In this document: positions 39,161 through 50,980 of the stretch, piece by piece
How the letters are laid out: the number at the start of each line of letters is the position of its first letter
Numbering within the stretch: position 1 is the stretch's first letter
Assembly: GCA_020698575.1 (NCBI GenBank)
Contig: CM036242.1
Span: 19,649,124-19,713,123, forward strand
Source: Bostrychus sinensis
Taxonomy: Eukaryota; Chordata; Actinopteri; Gobiiformes; Eleotridae
DNA: 64,000 nt
Direction of reading: 5' to 3'
Notes under the pieces: model-generated
Told to the model about the DNA's origin: nothing
What the model saw: only the letters and a program-made list of their open reading frames with translations
Database searches by the model: none
Made by a program: the position numbers and the translations under genes

Positions 39161-39929
39161 TAGGTTCAATGCTTAGCATTATTTGCCCTTATGACTTGCA
39201 GTTTAAAGTTTTGAGGGGTTACGGCATAAAGTTTGCACAGAAAAATGTTGCTAAAAATATTACTACTACTTTCAGGATACAAACTATTATTAGTTTGTTG
39301 TATAGACCAAAAGAGTTATGTAAGAACTTTAAATATGGGTACCCTACCATACCACTTATGGGTAGCCCTACCACTGAAGCTAAGATTATATTTCTTGGTC
39401 CACTGCACTGCTGTGTCTACATTGTCAGACTAAATAAGGTTAGATGGAGTCCTGGCTCTGACGATGTTCCAGGAGCTTCTCTGCAGGCTCTTTTTGTCTG
39501 ATCTAATGGAAGTTGAAGGGGACGGACAGCACACACTCGAACCACACTAAACACTCCTTCACACTTGATACATTACGGAGCCAGATTGAGTAGATATAGT
39601 TTAGACTGAGCAGTAGTGCTCAAAATAATGTAACACACAGGCTCTTACAGTATGTTTCTTAGGCTTTGTTCCAATGGTGCATACAAACTAAAGCTAGTCT
39701 AAAATAAACAGCACATTAACCTTGTTTTACTGTTAATTAACTTCCTGATGTTACTAGATGCACTGCAGGTATATTATTATCAGGCTTGTGTACACTATAG
39801 CACTATAGGACCAATTTGTCTCTTCACCAAAATACTCAAATCAAGGCCTTAATTGACACAGTAACAATATAGCTCATGATTACAGTTTAATTGTGTTGGT
39901 TTGTTTCTATGTAAGAACTGGATGACATT

Positions 39930-40065
39930 TTTGATATTTGTGGCTCAAAAGAGTGAGATTTACTCCTAAACTAGAAAATCCCCTGGTTTGTTCACAGGTC
40001 TGAGCTCTATCTTTATTGTTGTGGATACGGCCACTGCCTTGGTGGAGGTCTGGGTCTGCTTCTTG
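39930..40065 (+). repeat. Composite dispersed repeat, copy 4 (3' part only)
   Basis: Starts in the tRNA-like segment (atttgtggctcaaaagagtg, actcctaaactagaaaatcc, cctggtttgttcacaggtct) and ends with gccactgccttggtggaggt, the same tail seen reversed at 7722 and 53588. It lies 770 bp downstream of copy 3 in the same orientation. Confidence 0.5.
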
Positions 40066-40115
40066 TTCATTGTGACTACAAATACTGGTTAGATTATTCA
40101 ATTAACAATAAAGAG

Positions 40116-40170
40116 TAGCCATTTATAATACATTTTCTCCCTTGGGGAGAAAATGTATTATAAATGGCTA
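40116..40170. repeat. Perfect 26-bp inverted repeat with 3-base loop
   Basis: Left arm 40116-40141 (begins tagccatttataata, ends ttctccc), loop ttg at 40142-40144, right arm 40145-40170 (begins gggagaaaatg, ends aatggcta). I checked all 26 positions: the arms are exact reverse complements. Flanking bases do not continue the pairing, and no target duplication or known element end is seen. Confidence 0.95.
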
Positions 40171-43100
40171 GGACTTTTAGGTCTTATATGTACACCTACA
40201 TTTTGTGTTGCAGTACAGGCCGGGGTAATGATAGTAGCATAGCTGCTAGCTGCATAGAAAAGTCTGTAAATGATACTTGTCATTGTGGCAAATCAGACAA
40301 AGCTCAAGACCCTGTCACTTGACAAATTGTCATGTTTAATCCTGTGGTGGTCATACAGTGTTGGTTCACTCTTCAGAAGGTTACAGGGACTGGATGTCGC
40401 CCAGTGGTATAAACTGTGTTTGCAGCTTAGCGTGCTAATCCACCCTTACTGTATTTACACTGGCTCCTGTAATCAGGTACTCTTCTGAAGGTCATAGCAG
40501 CACACGTAGAAAAACTGAGGTCACTGCTGTGTAACTATTTGCATTGTAGGAATCCAAAAGCGTGTTCCCAGGGGATTTGAACACCCAATAGACTGCAAGT
40601 ATTGGTAAACAGGTCACAAGGCCACTCTAGCAGAAATAGCCATCACTGATGAAGGGAACAAATCAATACAAAACAGCTTCACTTTTTTTTTTCTTTTTAG
40701 CCCCGAAGATGCCACTGCTCTTTCTTCGACATAATGAATATTTATGCTCCCCCACTGAACAGCTTACACAATAATTTCTAATTTGCTGGAGCTTCATCCC
40801 CATTTTATGCTTGAAATGCCTCATAATTACCCTTGACTTTGAAGTTTAGGGAAGTAGCAGAGGAGCTCCAATGCTGTATTTATAAAAGCTTATAGCATGC
40901 ATTTGTACAAACTCTTAGAGTTAGGAAATGCTGGGGTCATCCTCAGTTCATATGTTTAACCAAAAATTGCTGCGGCTTTTGTTTGCTACACGCTTTGTAA
41001 GTAAAAAAAAAAAAGTCAGCTTCAGCATCCATCTTCACTAATGAGAGACAGTTCAAGGAGAGTACCCTGTCTGTCATCTGCTCTGTGTGGAAATGATACT
41101 ACAAAATATTCTGTCGTGTTATTGGGTCTTATCTTCTAATCGAAACTGAAATGTTTAAAAATGCAGGAAGGCTTGGAAGAAGGCAATACTTCCTGTGTAT
41201 AGCTGTTAGATGTTAAGCTTTGCCTATGTTTGGCATGGCAAATTCAAGCCTTGACGCTGAACCTATGCTTGTGCGCAGTATACTAAACTCAATTTCCCTC
41301 ACTTTCTTCTGACACCATTTTAGTCCATTACAGTCGGGATTTAGGTTATCACAGGCAGCTTGTTTAAACATTGTACTCTGAGTTGATACATTCATGACCT
41401 CTGCATGACCCCTCTCAGTTTGATGTTTTCTGTATCTCATTCACTATCAACAGTTCTTAACTCTCTCCTGCATGTCACCCGTCTCCTTTCTGTTGTTCAC
41501 CAAAGTCGTTTAGATGCTGAATGTTGACATCCCCCCAGGGAATCTGAAGGGGTTTGGGGAGGTGGGAGCATGATGGTGTGAGGGGGTGTTGCCACAGGCT
41601 GATCTCTATTAATGGGCTATTGACCCCCATTGGGAAGAGGGCATGAAGCAACTATCCATCACCAGTACATCCTCATGTCCCCCTCTGTGAAGACCACACA
41701 GATAGATTAGCGATCACGCTGCCAACTTCTCTTCTGTCTTTTACTTCCTACAACCAATCCCATTCTAGCAGCATCTTGCCCTACCCAACCGCACAGCCTG
41801 AACTCTGGATGCACCCGTCTCTAATCCACAGTCAGTCTTATCACAGCCAAAGGAACAATAGTCACAAAGCTGCTCTAAAGCAGAAAAATAGCTCCTCTCC
41901 CACAAGGCTTTGGAACCCCCGTTCCACTGAACAGCAGCCAAGCAGCCTGTCACTGCTGTACATTAGGTCCTTCTCTTCCTATCAAGGACTTTTGTATATG
42001 TTTGACCATCGTCCAAATGAAATGTCTTCATTCCACCACAAATGACTAATAGAGTCTGTCACACTCATCTTTTTGTTTGTGCATTTCCGAGCTGCTTGAC
42101 ACAGCTGCAAGGGTAGTTGTGTGATTCATGTAGGTGGATAGAGGCACTTTTCCAGCGTGCTGTCTCTATCCATCTTCTAATAATGGGCTTTCACCTTAGT
42201 CCTGACGAGGTGTAATTGCAATAGCTCCCTACAAACGATCAATGGCCCTGTCCCTGGTTTGCCCTGCTGTGGATAAGGATTTACATACTGTAGCTGACAC
42301 ATAGTTACTTAGTGTCCTTACATTATCCAGGTTAAACATGTCCAGGTGATTGCTCATTACTCGATCACATGAGTTTTTAATTAGTGACTCGGTTGATTTG
42401 ACCAATCTACCGCATGCATACTAAAAATACATATGTGGCATCAAAATTAAGTTTTTCTTAAATTTCTAGGATAACTCTCTGTTGTCCTGCAAAGATTTCT
42501 GCCTTGTTAAACATTGCATGAATGCTTTTTCACTTTCTTTGTTAGTATTTATTGGTGTCATTAATTCAATCTTTAAGTGTAGATCTTTCAAAATTTTGAT
42601 AATAATAAAGCCTAGATGAAGTGTTACGGTCTTTAATATCAAAATATCAAAACTTACTATTAAGTATAAACAATTGCAATAAATTGAACATAAAAAAATG
42701 ATATTTCCACTTAAAGTTGTGGAGTTGGAAAAGTTTCTAAGAACAGTGTGTAAGAAACAAAAAACTTGCTTTGCATTTATTATATTAGAGCTTCTGTCCT
42801 CACTCACTCTGATTCACTTCCTGTCAGACCCTTTTGTTTATTTCTCTGTCTGTGACAAACTTGCATCATCTGCCTGTCCCTAATTTTAACTCCTCTCCTC
42901 CCATTTACAATTCACTCAACATAAGTATGTACCCACTGTCCATCCCTCTTGATTTCTACATTGGGTATGTTGTATCTTTAGACATTTTCTGAGCTCCAGT
43001 AAGAGAATAAATCCATATACTTTTCAGTGTGATGTGGAAGACAGTCCGGAGCATCTTTTCCTGTACGTACAGCTAAATTGGCAAATAAACACCAAGCCTG

Positions 43101-46100
43101 GGTTCACAACAACTAATGTGACTTCTCTAGTGTTAAGTGTTGGAAACAAACTAGATACCTTTACACAAGTAATTAAAGTATTTTTTTCTAAAACATATGA
43201 CAGTCATTTTACCTTGGCAATATAGGTCATAGATTTTATTGTGTAAAACAAAATACCTTCACTAGTAGCCCTTAGTAATAGTAGTAGTGGGAGATGTTGT
43301 AGTAATAGTAGTAGCAGCTGCATTAGTGGTAGTTGTTGTTGTCGGAGTAATAATAGTAAATATTATTGTGTTATAGCAAAGTACTTTCAGAATTACTTGT
43401 AGCTGTAAATGTGACATTAATTTTCTTTTACTTCAACTTAAGTAACTTCTCCATCTCTGCTATTCCTATAAACAATAACTTCAAATGGTGTTTTATCATT
43501 GGTCATCAATTTTTCTAGTTGCTTATTTATTAAAAAGAAAAGAGCAGAACAACAGCCAAAGTTAAATAGACTCTTAGGTTTCTAGTTCTCTGTGCTCTAC
43601 ACTTGGCACAGTGTCACTACAAAGCAGAGCAAACGGTTTTATTACTTTAGTTTTCTCTTCAGGGGAATGATGAAGACACAGCAGCACCAACGGCAAACAA
43701 CCACTAGACAAATGGACAAGCCTCAAGTGAAAAATACCTACAAAAACATGATAATGGATTAAAAATTAGTTGAGAAAGATTGTGAATGAATGCAGGATAA
43801 AAGAATACAATCCAGCTCTTGCATACTAATTTCCCTTTTGTTTTTGCTTCTTTTGTTCTTGAAAACACTACGAGGCGTGAAAATGAAATTGGGGCGAGAC
43901 GTGCGCACAAGGCTGACAGAATTGTTTTGTCTTTGCTTATAATAACTATTGTAGTGGAGGTCTGTTGGGAACCACTGGCAGCTTGATGACTGTCTCAGCG
44001 CCACTCACTAAGCACACACACTGAACTGTCATCCACTTCCCAGACTGACACACTGCACCCCTGGGTGGCCCCTGATAACTCAAATCTCCCGGCTGCTGCA
44101 GGTGCTTTGACCCTGTTTGTTCTTCAAAGATGTGGCCAATCAAACGCAATGAAATCAAAGGCAGAGAGGCTTCGCAAGAGCCCTGCCACGGTCTTCAATA
44201 TTGTGAATTATGACTGCTGAAACATGCAGGTGAAGTGTGTGGAATAAAACGGCGTTTAGTATTCATGTGCAGTTTAACAGCATCTAGTCTGTGAATGTGA
44301 AAGCAGCTGTTACTATTTCTGTCTTTTCAGCAGAGAGCTTAAGCACAGATTGAAACACTTCACCAATTCACCTTGTTAACATTTAAAGTGAAATGATAAT
44401 AAGTGCACAACATCAGGGCGCCTTTAGTACCTCAGGTGGGCAGTCCAAATCCTCGAAGCCTTAAGATCTCCTGCCTATTGTTTTCCTCAGGTCCAAAGTC
44501 AATTGCATTTAATCCTTCACTCAAGCACAAGAGATCTTAGAATCTTCAGATCCAGGGGCTGTTTACTGCATTGAATTGTCTCTGGCTCAGTAGTTGTGGG
44601 TGGATGGCAATCAGCCAAATGTTAGATATTTCTGTCTTGCAAGAAAGCATCTTTAAGTCATTGTTAGCCTTCAGTCTTATTGGTGAAAAATATTAAGTGG
44701 GAGTGGACCTGATGAGGGAGCTGGTTCTTTATGAGCAGCAGGATGTTGCTGCCAGGTTGGATGCAGTTAATGTTTTTTGATTCAATCCAGAGCTCTTGGT
44801 CTGCCCTTGCATTGCCATGATAATATGCCCAGAGGATTCTTGTGAGCTAAGTGAACAGGAGCATCCCTGGATTTATTGTAGGGAATATATCCCCTTATTT
44901 CTTTAGTTTATTAATCAGTCAACAGCATGATACCAAATAATGTCACTATTGTCTAACTAAGTCTTACCTCAATGCTTTTGGTTTCATCTTTATTCAGCTT
45001 TTGCTTCACAGATTTGTCAATATTCATGCCTTTATTAGACTTAATACAAACAAATTTGGACTGTTCCTGTCTTTTTTTTCTATTGCTTTTGACAGATGGA
45101 TGTTTTAGCAGCAAAATAGCACAAGATGTCTTAATAGCTATTAAGTGTTATTAAAACTTTGTATTTAAAATAATTTAACAAAGTTTTTATGTCAGTGTTT
45201 CTTAAGTCTAAGAGAGTAAATTAGGAACAAATGATGGAAAGGAAGTTTAGCATCTGGACAGGAAGTTTAACATCCGCTGTGTGTGGGGGGCTGTACTTCA
45301 AGGCTGGGTGGGGCGTCTGACCTTTGACCCTAAGCAAATTTTGGAGGTCATTGACTGAAGATGGACTGTGACTGTGTTTAAACTTGCAGCCCACTGCCAT
45401 GTCAGTTGCTGTAATATGCCTAGACACATTTGTCCCCACCCAGCTTGCAGAGCATGCCTCCACATGAGCCAAGGAGGCCAGGAGAAAAGGGAACCAACTG
45501 GGGCTAGAGGAAATTTGGAGTTGATCAGTGCTGTTGTAATTAAATATTCTTCCCACTAAATTTACTCCCAACCCTCCTCTACTTGTCTTTTAACTTTCTG
45601 GCAGCATGTTTATATGTCTTTTGATGCCTGAGAAGCTCTAGTAGTACTTACTTATGCTAGAACGTGGCACGTCAGGATCAAAGCACGCTTGTTTGCCCAT
45701 AGATGCTCTGATATGCACTGGTCTCACTTCACTCCACCTCTCCAACAGCCACCTCAGCCAATGGTAGCTCCATTAGGTCCTATGCATTGCTCATTTTTCC
45801 GCAAGAGCTCCCCTGGGCTAAGAGGCAATTATGCAGTAGCGTGGCATAATATTTCATTCTCTTCACTTCGCATTACTCCATGGCAGCGCTGGCCGCTAAC
45901 AGCTTCATGTGGCCCAGGAGGAAGGGTGAAGGATGTTAACAACTTGATACAAGTGGAGGAAGATTGAGGAAGAGGGAAGGAGGCGGGAAGCTGGAGTAGA
46001 GGAGTTCTCAAGGGCGTGATGCTTCATTTAAAGTCAGGGCCCTTCCTACTCACAAGGAAACAAGAAGAGAGATGCTAGTCCCAGTTTAAGGCGGGACATA

Positions 46101-46306
46101 ATAGAGTTATCCACTCATTCCTATCTGTTAAATTAACTGGCAGTAGTCGCTTGGTCTGTTGGTCTTTGTTACTTTGCTTTGTGTTTGTGTGGGTTTCACT
46201 TGAAGTTGTCTATGTTGTATAGTATTTTTAAAGTGTCAAAGTTAGCCACAACACTTCTTCTGTGGAGGTTTCTTTCCCCTGGAACTAATACATTGTGCCT
46301 TTAAGT

Positions 46307-47043
46307 CAAGTTGCACCAATACCACTTTTTTTCAAACTGATACAAGTATGAGTACTTCCCTTGAGTACTTACTGTTACCGAGTACTGATATGAATACTTA
46401 AAGGGATTACTTTATACAGTTACACTATGCACTATACTATATCTCATTCATCCTATTCCATGTACTCTTTTTGCTGTCCCCGCTCTGCATTGCTAAGTTA
46501 TTTTTGACAACAGAGTGCTTTGAACACAACTAACCACAGCTAAACTTAGCTCAACATGGAGATGTTATACCTCATTTGAAAGGTTCCACTATTGAGCCGC
46601 TAAAATCATTTTAAAGATGTATTGAACATCTAAGCATAACCAGAGGAGATTCACCAGGACCCACAGCAGCTAACACAATTAGCAACTGCACTCCTTATGA
46701 TTTATCAGACAACAGCTGCTTCAGACTCTGCACTGGTATCATTTTTTGACAATTAGGGCAACAGAAGGACAACAAAAGGACTACTGCTGAAGTTTTAGGA
46801 CACATGTATGATTTGGGATGTCTGCTTGAGCAGAATGTAGAGCCAGCTTTGCTTTTAGCTCTATACATTTTGATTTGAAATCTTTCTACACATTTTTTAC
46901 TGCTCAGCTGAGAGGTGAATGTCACGTGACAGCGGTGTAAAGTGGTATTGATTGTTGGTATCGGCCCACTTTCATGAATACGAGTACAAGTACTTGCACA
47001 TGGTATCAGTACCAATACTGGTATTGGTATCAGTGCATCCCAA
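46307..47043. mobile_element. hAT-like MITE (GCACCRATACCA-type ends)
   Basis: The left end is caagttgcaccaataccact; the right end, reverse-complemented, is ttgggatgcactgataccaa. Flanks ctttaagt (46299-46306) and ttttaaat (47044-47051) agree at 6 of 8, both differences being transitions. Subterminal regions on both sides are filled with gagtac / ggtatc motifs, typical of a fish hAT MITE group. It ends 285 bp before an SHF exon. Confidence 0.7.
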
Positions 47044-47328
47044 TTTTAAATATAAAAATGATAGCGGCTTTCTGTCCTTTATTCTGCCTCTGTTCTTGTC
47101 TAGCAGTATGTGTGTGATACATAAGGCATTACTGCCCAGAACTGTTGTGTGCTTTTACTCAGGAAGGTTAAGTGCTGTGTGCATTTGCAGGTGCTTACCC
47201 TCACACTCTTACCTCTCTCTCTCCACCTGCTCTTGATTTGTTTTGTCATCAGTGGCCTCAATGTATAGTTACATTATAGTAAAGTTAATTTAGCTTGTCA
47301 TTAACAACCAATTTTTTTTTTCTTGTAG

Positions 47329-47547
47329 AGATTCGGTCTGGAGGTCGAGCACCTAAAGAGGGTCCTGTCAGGCAGCTCCCTCTGTACGACACTCCCTACG
47401 AGCCTGCAGAGAATGGAGGGGACTTGGACCCAGAACGATTGCTCTGCCCCAGGGAGAGCCGTCTGCCCCAGGATGATGAACGGCCGCCCGAGGAGTATGA
47501 CCAGCCCTGGGAGTGGAAGAAGGAGAGGATTTCCAAAGCTTTTGCAG
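47329..47547 (+). CDS. shf: SHF adaptor, internal coding exon (YDTP / YDQP segment)
   Basis: Second visible SHF exon, 40,089 bp downstream of the previous one. The acceptor is TTGTAG before 47329 and the donor is GTATG at 47548. Using the next AG (47329-47330) instead would break the frame. It encodes EIRSGGRAPKEGP at the start, LPLYDTPYEP in the middle, then PRESRLPQDDERPPEEYDQP and ends WEWKKERISKAFA plus one base. The YDTP, YEPA and YDQP tyrosine contexts and the WEWKKERISKAFA end match vertebrate SHF. Entry and exit phases are both 1 and the length is 219 nt (divisible by 3), so skipping it would keep the frame. A hAT MITE ends 285 bp upstream. Inferred role: phosphotyrosine docking part of a cytoplasmic adaptor. 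Confidence 0.93.
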
Positions 47548-47639
47548 GTATGATCTCCATTACTACACTACACGAAACACTACACTAAAACTATTTAATA
47601 CATTTATGAAAGGATGTCTGTAAAGACTCTCACTCGTCC

Positions 47640-48083
47640 AGGGTAATTGCATCGCAACAAAAGGTAAAAAAGCCGCCATCTGGATTGGATTTTTAAAGTT
47701 GAAGACGTTTCACCTCTTATCCAAGAGGCTTTCTCAATTCTGAAATTGAACTGGTAAGAGAGCTGTTTTATATTCTCCTAGGAAGGAGGAGTTTTGACCT
47801 GAAACTAAATTCTATTGGTCAAGGCGACCACGAATAGCCTGAGTGGTTTTGGGTTGTTAGGAGTCCTTTGTCCTAAGCTGGAGTGAGAGTTGTTAACCCT
47901 CCCCAGCCTGGTCATCTCCTAAAGGTGTTAATGACCTGAGTGAAACTGGTTTGTTTTGTTTGGATTTCAGGAGACTGTTGTAGACAGAAGGAAGGTTGTA
48001 TCTGAGCCCACCATTTCTGTTTAAAGAAGGTTTATCTTCAACTTTAAAAATCCAATCCAGATGACGGCTTTTTTACCTTTTGT
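47640..48083 (-). mobile_element. Penelope-like retroelement tail with long inverted arms
   Basis: Two 49-bp arms (47657-47705 and 48035-48083) are reverse complements with one mismatch; they include ggtaaaaaagccgccatctg and gattggatttttaaagttga. Between them, on the minus strand, are cagaaatggtgggctcagat, aacaacccaaaaccactcag, gctattcgtggtcgccttga and aaagcctcttggataagagg tgaaacgtcttcaac. I associate this series with the 3' end of fish Penelope-like elements, whose terminal repeats often include inverted partial copies. The coding part (RT and GIY-YIG) is absent. An alternative is an unrelated fold-back repeat that uses the same tail. Confidence 0.5.
47706..47740 (-). other. Degenerate hammerhead-ribozyme-like motif
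   Basis: On the minus strand: TTGAGAA (consensus core CUGANGA, changed at three positions here), then a 7-bp stem gcctctt / aagaggt with a 4-base loop ggat, then GAAAC, directly followed by GTC. This is the layout of the short hammerheads known from Penelope-like elements. The mutated core suggests it no longer cleaves. The fold is seen in sequence; the ribozyme origin is inference. Confidence 0.35.
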
Positions 48084-49439
48084 TCAGATTTATGAAAGGA
48101 GGTTTTATCTAAGTGTTTTTTACATTGAAACAATAATTCTTCGTGCTGATCTTCAGAGCAGTAACATGTCCCATGTTTTTATTGGTGTATGTTTTTGCAA
48201 ATGTGTTAAACAAATCACGAGTGGAACTTGCAAGCCAGATAGTCTGTTAACAGAACTGCATACATTTACTGGCTGTACTGTTGTGTATTGCATAGTGGTG
48301 TCTGAAGCTAAGGCAGTCTGCAAATCTTCTAATGTAATCTGGTCTACTTTAGGGATGTCTGCCTTTGAGACAGGGCTGCTGTATTTTGATTTCAAGCTTT
48401 TAACACAATTAAATCTGATATCTTCTTTCTTCTCCCTAACTAACTCAGACTATGTTTTTCCAGCTCTAATAAATGTGATTATGGCTTCTGGCAGGTCTGA
48501 GGGTTCTGGCTGCTGCTTACACTGCTAACACTTCCCTTTTTCTCCTTAAGTTAAAATACTAGAAAAAATAATTTGCAGGTGTCCAGTCTGCACTGATCCA
48601 GCTGCTACCTTTGCTGCCCAGGGGGGTGCATGGTTGGGTTTGCAGGTGCATGTAGCTGTAGGTAGTCTTTTAGCATGCAGCCATAACAACAAACAGGGCT
48701 GTTCCAGCCAATTAGCTTTTGTATACAAATAAGCACAAAAACCTTCCGGTGTAGAGTTAATTTTATTCTCCATTGGCCCTCTATCTTTATATACACTTTG
48801 TTCTTTTTTATCCTTGAACAGCTCTGCTTTGTTATGACTGCATTAGCTACGAGGGCTCATTAAGTGGCACGGGATCAGGTCCCCACAGAAGAACGGACTG
48901 CACCTCTAAATCCATCACAGGTATCACTACAGGGGCTGGGAACCTTCTTCTGTCTATCAATACAATTTACAGTCATTTCACTCAAGTCTGACACTGACAT
49001 TTTAACTGATTTATTCCTGGTACCCAACTTAAGTGCTTTGATGAAGTCTAAAATAGAATACACTTGTATCGGTATTCTGATCTCTTTATTTGGGCATAGT
49101 GATTAACGACACATTATGCTAACTATATTCTGTTGCAAAGCTTAAATCGAAAAGTGCAGCACTTTCTTGGTTACAATTTAGAATGTTTCTGAATCTGCTC
49201 CAAAAACAGCTCCCAAAAAAGGACTGAATAATCAGTATTCTAGCTTGCAAAACCAAGAAAGTGTTTTCTCAAGTGTGAGTGAGCTGCATACCAATCTATA
49301 CCCAACTAACAAGATTTTTTTTTTTTTTTTAAATCAGTGCCCGTTCTTTGAACAAGGTTCAGATTTATTTTTCGCAAAACTTTCATTTTGGTCAAATTAT
49401 AATACCTAAGTGGTCAGTTGTAATAATATTAATGCCTTG

Positions 49440-49690
49440 GATTTATACAGCACCTTTCTAGATACCCAAAGGTTTGGGTAGGTTTGCATTATTTATTCAC
49501 TCCTCAGACACACTCGGTGGTAGTAAGCTACTTCTGTAGCCACAGTTGCCCTGATGCGTAGCTGCCAATCTGCGCCTACAACCCCTCCGACCACCACCAC
49601 ACACAGGCACACTGATACATTCAAACAGGCAAGGAGGGTGAAGTGTCTTGCCCAGGGACACAACGACAGTATGCACCACCATCGTCCCAA
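49440..49690 (-). repeat. Dispersed teleost repeat fragment
   Basis: Landmarks: atttatacagcacctttcta, gatacccaaaggtttgggta, gtggtagtaagctacttctg, tagccacagttgccctgatg, ctgccaatctgcgcctacaa, cctccgaccaccaccacaca and gtgaagtgtcttgcccaggg. This order matches a very common fish repeat. Overlapping open frames here have no coding meaning. The orientation given is arbitrary. Confidence 0.65.
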
Positions 49691-50349
49691 TTGTTCTATA
49701 TAAATGACACTGTTCTTAAATAAAAATAATCTTTTTATGGTCTTTGTCAGACTTATTTTTGTTGTCCTTATATGTCTTGTATAAGTTATATAAGTGTATG
49801 TTGACTTTTTTTATATTCGCTTATTTTACATGTACTCTGCATTACTTTAAAGCACCCACTGCCTCTTGTTTACCTGTGAATTAAAGTCATCAAGTCATAC
49901 TACTCTATGCAGCGATTACTTAGAAAGGGGCTACTGCATTTCTAATGACTCCTCTTCCTCATTATCTTTGTGTCAAGCAGCGCTCAGAAGTTTGTTTAGG
50001 GGTCTATTTACTAATGCATCCTTCTTTTACCACCCACTTAAAAACAGCATCCATCTTTTTAGTTGGTGATTAATTTAATTTCCACTGCAAACCTAAGAGC
50101 TGCCTGGAAATAGGAGCAATGCATTTATGTTGTCTATCAAGAAAGAAGAAAGCTGTGGTCTAACTGCTTTGATTTATTACTTTTGATTTGCTGTGTCTGT
50201 AGTGAGGCTGAAATAATTCTCTGTTATTTGAAAGATGGAATGAAGAAAAATGAGAAGGACATCTTTGGGCCAGACCTTCTCAGTCCAGGTTGTTATTTCA
50301 ACAGTTGTCTACGGTGGCCCTGAAGGGCAAGTCACACCAACAAAATCAA

Positions 50350-50595
50350 AAACATGCACACAAATTCAGAAACATGCACACAAATTCAAAAACACGCATA
50401 GAAAAAAAAAAAAAAAAAAAAACGCACACAATTCAGAAACATGCACACAAATTCAGAAAGATGCACACAAAATCAGAAACATGCTCAAAAATTCTGAAAA
50501 GCACACAAATTCAGAAACACACGAATATGAAAACGCACACACATACAAAACATGCACACAAATTTGGAAACATGCACTACACATTTGAAACACAA
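50350..50595 (+). repeat. Minisatellite array, ~20-bp unit (left arm)
   Basis: Ten or more imperfect copies of acatgcacacaaattcagaa, interrupted near 50400-50422 by a run of A. Individual units vary at a few positions and some are shortened. Confidence 0.9.
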
Positions 50596-50768
50596 CACTA
50601 CAGCAAATGAAATCACAGACAGGATGGTTGTGTGCTGTTTATACAAACGTCCCACTTTTTTAAAGCAGTTGAGCAAAGACTTTTGGATGATTATTTATTA
50701 GACTAGATCCCTACAGTCATGAGACCATGGGTTCCACCCTTTCCTTCATCTCACTTGCTGTAATGTTT

Positions 50769-50980
50769 CAGAGTTTGTGTGTGTGTTTCTGAATTTTTGT
50801 GCGATTTTCCAAATTTGTGTGCATTTTTCCAAATTTGAGTGCATTTTTCCAAATTTGTGTGCATGTCTCTGAATTTGTGTGCGTGTTTTTGAATTTGTGT
50901 GCGTGTATTAGAATTTGTGTGTGTGTTTCTGAATTTGTGAGCGTGTTTCTGAATTTCTGTGTGTGTCTCTGAGTTTTTTT
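50769..50980 (-). repeat. Minisatellite array, same unit inverted (right arm)
   Basis: Around ten imperfect copies of tttctgaatttgtgtgcgtg, the reverse complement of the left-arm unit. Two or three neighbouring units share a private variant (tttttccaaatttg), suggesting local duplication after the arms formed. Confidence 0.9.

Larger units (their letters stand above)
7240..47328 (+). other. 40-kb SHF intron
   Basis: Bounded by the donor at 7240 and the acceptor ending at 47328. The two flanking exons join in frame and are contiguous in the SHF protein as I know it, so no coding exon is missing between them. Stretches with no recognised repeat or gene are: 8170-9230, 9736-10980, 14005-21430, 22600-24785, 25110-25770, 28500-37320, 37710-38845, 40175-46300. 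They show no convincing coding frames; short frames there are chance. Simple runs include T22 near 25479-25500 and a GTA-rich tract at about 43265-43370. Confidence 0.85.

Noticed and set aside
40116..40170. MicroRNA precursor
   Set aside because: A perfect 26-bp stem with a 3-base loop and no flanking lower stem is unlike a normal precursor.
48061..48528. Longest open frame in the window (155 codons, + strand), and an 80-codon minus frame under it
   Set aside because: It starts inside the Penelope-like inverted arm, has no recognisable domain, no splice support and a composition like random AT-rich translation. The minus frame faintly resembles LINE sequence but not enough to call.
50250..50610. 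Two 106-112-codon open frames rich in His, Thr and Lys
   Set aside because: They are translations of the minisatellite array, open only because the unit lacks stops.
50350..50980. CRISPR-like array
   Set aside because: The units are contiguous, without spacers, imperfect and in a vertebrate intron; this is a minisatellite.
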